From: Flavipsychrobacter sp.
Lineage (GTDB): Bacteria; Bacteroidota; Bacteroidia; Chitinophagales; Chitinophagaceae
Direction of reading: 5' to 3'
NCBI GenBank assembly: GCA_021155965.1
Contig: JAJNBJ010000005.1
Span: forward strand, 184,018-248,017
DNA: 64,000 bases
In this document: positions 62,218-64,000 of the stretch, piece by piece
Numbering within the stretch: position 1 is the stretch's first letter
Layout: the number at the start of each line of letters is the position of its first letter
The notes under the pieces: generated by a model
Seen by the model: the letters and a program-made list of their open reading frames with translations, nothing else
The model's database searches: none
What the model was told of the DNA's origin: nothing
Program-made: the position numbers and the translations under genes

Positions 62218-63666
62218 AAACTCCACCCTCGCAAAGCATATCTGCTTTTTATGGAAACACGGCACCACCAGCGTACGCGCAGCCACCTGCTTGCCGCTCT
62301 TGGGCAGCCAGTCAGGATAATCATTGCCCTCAGCAGCAAAACCACGCACATTCGTTTGCCCGTCTGCCGTTAACGTTGCTAACTGTATCGTAGAGCGCCG
62401 CGCATTATAATCGTTGAAAAGGAATGCCAGCGTACCGCCCGTATTCAGCAGTGCATACGATGAGAATACTCCCCCATCTTCCTGCGAATACTGATCCTTG
62501 CGTATGAACGCATGCCACTGCAAGGCCGCATCAGCATTGTATGAGAGCGACATAATATCATCAAAATGATATTCACGCACCGTATTGGTCATATAAGGGC
62601 TGTAGGCAGAATAGTAGCCGAAGCCCGGCGTAAAATTGTTTCGTGTTATCACGTACTCCTCCTCGCTGATCAGCACAAAGCCACCGTCATTTTTCACTAT
62701 CAGTTGCCTCACCTGGAAATTATCAAACGGGTGCCCCTTGCGCCTGCTGCCTGCAGCATTCACCAGTTTTTCATCAAATGGCAGCAGTTTCCCCTTCGGC
62801 GCACCATCACCCATCATATCAAGAGTGGAAAACACAACACCGTCATAACCGCCATTCTTTTTGGCAGAGTAGAACCCGCCAAAGTAAACCTTGCCGTTTG
62901 TATTATCCAGTTTCATGTAGCCGCCGGCAGCATACAGGTCATGCAGCATTAACTCCTTAGGGTCAAATTTATTGCCACCCAATGGCAGGGTCAGTATCCA
63001 GTATTGGTCAGCATAGTCCTGGGCGCCTACAGTGGTATAAGCAGCCATATACACAGTGCCGTCATTGCTGGTATGCACCTCTCCATGCTCCACCCTGTTG
63101 TCTGCTTTGAAGGTTGCCTTGCTGCGCTTCTGTATCACCAGTTGGTCGTCCAGCCACTTGCCCTCGAACTTCACTTCCGATCCATCGTCTTCCGCCGTAT
63201 ACACCAGTATCCACTTCTTATTCTCAGACACCGCGCTGCTGAAGTAGCTCTGCGTTGCACCGAAAATCCCCGTCTTTTCACTCCCCAGTTCTATCGGCCT
63301 GCCCTTCAGCCTGCCCTTTTCATCCAGCAGCGCGGCATATTGTATCACCTTATTACCTTCCAGCCCCTGGTACAGCGCAATTATCTTATCCGGGTATGCT
63401 ACGAACCGTGTCTCATATATCCTTGCCGGGAAAAAATCCAGCAGCACCGTAGCCAGTTTGTTCATACTGTCATCATAGGCATTCAGCATGGCATTGCCGC
63501 CCTGGTTGGTATAAGTATATAACCTGCCCCCGCACATCCCTATCACCGAATAAGCATCATTACGGGTGTCGAATTTTTCATATTCGCTATACAGCACATC
63601 CTGCGCCTGCGCTGCCAATGCAGCGCAGAGCACCATAGCACATAAAAAAACTCTTAAAAATTTCAT
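62215..63666 (-). CDS. Secreted protein of unknown family
   Basis: A 483-residue protein with a clear signal peptide (MKFLRVFLCAMVLCAALAAQAQ). I do not recognise the rest. It has repeated beta-strand blocks such as KWILVYTAEDDGSEVKFEGKWLDD, DGTVYMAAYTTVGAQDYADQYWIL and GKVYFGGFYSAKKNGGYDGVVFSTLD, suggesting a beta propeller. No T9SS sorting domain is visible at the C-terminus, so it is probably periplasmic or outer-membrane associated. Its promoter-like TACATTTG (63671-63678) lies only 4 bases before the ATG. Confidence 0.75.
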   Translation of the reverse strand: MKFLRVFLCAMVLCAALAAQAQDVLYSEYEKFDTRNDAYSVIGMCGGRLYTYTNQGGNAMLNAYDDSMNKLATVLLDFFPARIYETRFVAYPDKIIALYQGLEGNKVIQYAALLDEKGRLKGRPIELGSEKTGIFGATQSYFSSAVSENKKWILVYTAEDDGSEVKFEGKWLDDQLVIQKRSKATFKADNRVEHGEVHTSNDGTVYMAAYTTVGAQDYADQYWILTLPLGGNKFDPKELMLHDLYAAGGYMKLDNTNGKVYFGGFYSAKKNGGYDGVVFSTLDMMGDGAPKGKLLPFDEKLVNAAGSRRKGHPFDNFQVRQLIVKNDGGFVLISEEEYVITRNNFTPGFGYYSAYSPYMTNTVREYHFDDIMSLSYNADAALQWHAFIRKDQYSQEDGGVFSSYALLNTGGTLAFLFNDYNARRSTIQLATLTADGQTNVRGFAAEGNDYPDWLPKSGKQVAARTLVVPCFHKKQICFARVEF

Positions 63667-63670
63667 ACAT

Positions 63671-63678
63671 CAAATGTA
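63671..63678 (-). promoter_or_regulatory. -7 promoter element next to the start of the secreted protein
   Basis: Minus strand TACATTTG, a perfect TAnnTTTG, ending four bases before the ATG at 63666; transcription would begin near the start codon. Confidence 0.4.
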
Positions 63679-63729
63679 AGGATCGGAATAAAATTTTTGC
63701 GATCGCATACCCTTAACCGTAAAAACCAA

Positions 63730-63911
63730 GGTATAATTTGGGGGATAGGCCGTTTTGGGTACATATATATTATTAAATGTGAGCAAAATGCGCTGTGGGC
63801 TTATTTTATGTGTTTTATTTTAAGGTATAAAGGGGTATAAAAGGGTATATTTATACCCCCAAAAGGTATAATTATACCCTGTTTCGGTATAATTATACCC
63901 GGTTTAGGTAT
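63730..63911. repeat. GGTATAA-rich dispersed element, copy B
   Basis: Begins GGTATAATTT and, after the same 93-base offset as copy A, shows GGTATAAAGGGGTATAAAAG and the palindromes at 63843-63858 and 63864-63877 and 63886-63899. Here it is intergenic, next to the promoter of the secreted protein, and not inside a gene remnant. Confidence 0.75.
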
Positions 63912-64000
63912 ATGCCTCGTCCTGAAATTGCTTTACACTTTGTGAGATAATCCTGTTTTTACTTTACAGGTGTTTTTGTTAGTCCTGAAAGGTGCTTACA

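Larger units (their letters stand above)
63667..64000. other. Intergenic region at the window end
   Basis: No gene seen in these 334 bases apart from the promoter of the preceding gene and copy B of the GGTATAA element (63730-63911). The window ends before the next gene. Confidence 0.5.

Noticed and set aside
1..64000. tRNA, rRNA, riboswitch or known small RNA
   Set aside because: None was recognised in any intergenic region; a covariance model search could change this.

Overview
The window looks like a chromosomal segment of a Bacteroidota bacterium, most likely in or near the Chitinophagaceae. The evidence is many secreted proteins ending in type IX secretion (T9SS) type A sorting domains, DUF6029, DUF5916, DUF6427 and YfhO family proteins, and at least twelve leaders carrying the Bacteroidota -7 promoter element TAnnTTTG. 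No rRNA, tRNA, CRISPR array, transposase or integrase was found.

Layout. 1-2.0 kb: 3' end of a branched-chain aminotransferase, a GNAT acetyltransferase, a DinB-like protein and a HAD phosphatase. 2.1-5.7 kb: two M16 peptidase-like proteins (one with zinc ligands, one without) closed by a clear terminator. 5.7-10 kb: a decaying tandem array of NHL-repeat/T9SS genes in which only one of four units looks intact. 10-12 kb: another T9SS cargo protein. 12-16.6 kb: ligA, a ComEA-like protein, an acyl-CoA dehydrogenase and a small lipoprotein. 16.7-23.1 kb: nadB, a DUF5916 outer-membrane protein, a DUF6029 protein and a divergent TlpA-type thioredoxin.

23.1-33.7 kb is a surface-polysaccharide cluster: glycosyltransferases (one with two GT2 domains, one GT2-GT4 fusion), an ABC-2 permease and ATPase of the Wzm/Wzt type, a YfhO-like membrane protein and two methyltransferases. 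A polyprenyl-phosphate sugar transferase follows at 40 kb. Two giant T9SS proteins (about 1885 and 2164 aa), built from the same roughly 90-residue two-cysteine module, lie at 33.8-39.5 kb and 45.6-52.1 kb. Since T9SS type A cargo is known in related bacteria to be anchored to a special LPS, the cluster may make the glycan that holds these proteins; this is inference from position. Between the giants are a universal stress protein, a delta-60-repeat T9SS protein, a YtxH/holin-family trio and nadD.

53.3-63.7 kb is mostly housekeeping: metF, a soluble histidine kinase, a TPR protein, a COG2509 flavoprotein, a DsbD with a neighbouring stand-alone copy of its N-terminal domain, DUF6427-purQ, and an unrecognised secreted protein. 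Intergenic DNA is rich in dispersed repeats. The most striking is a roughly 175-bp GGTATAA-rich element present near both ends of the window, and there is a perfect 53-nt hairpin at 52.6 kb.
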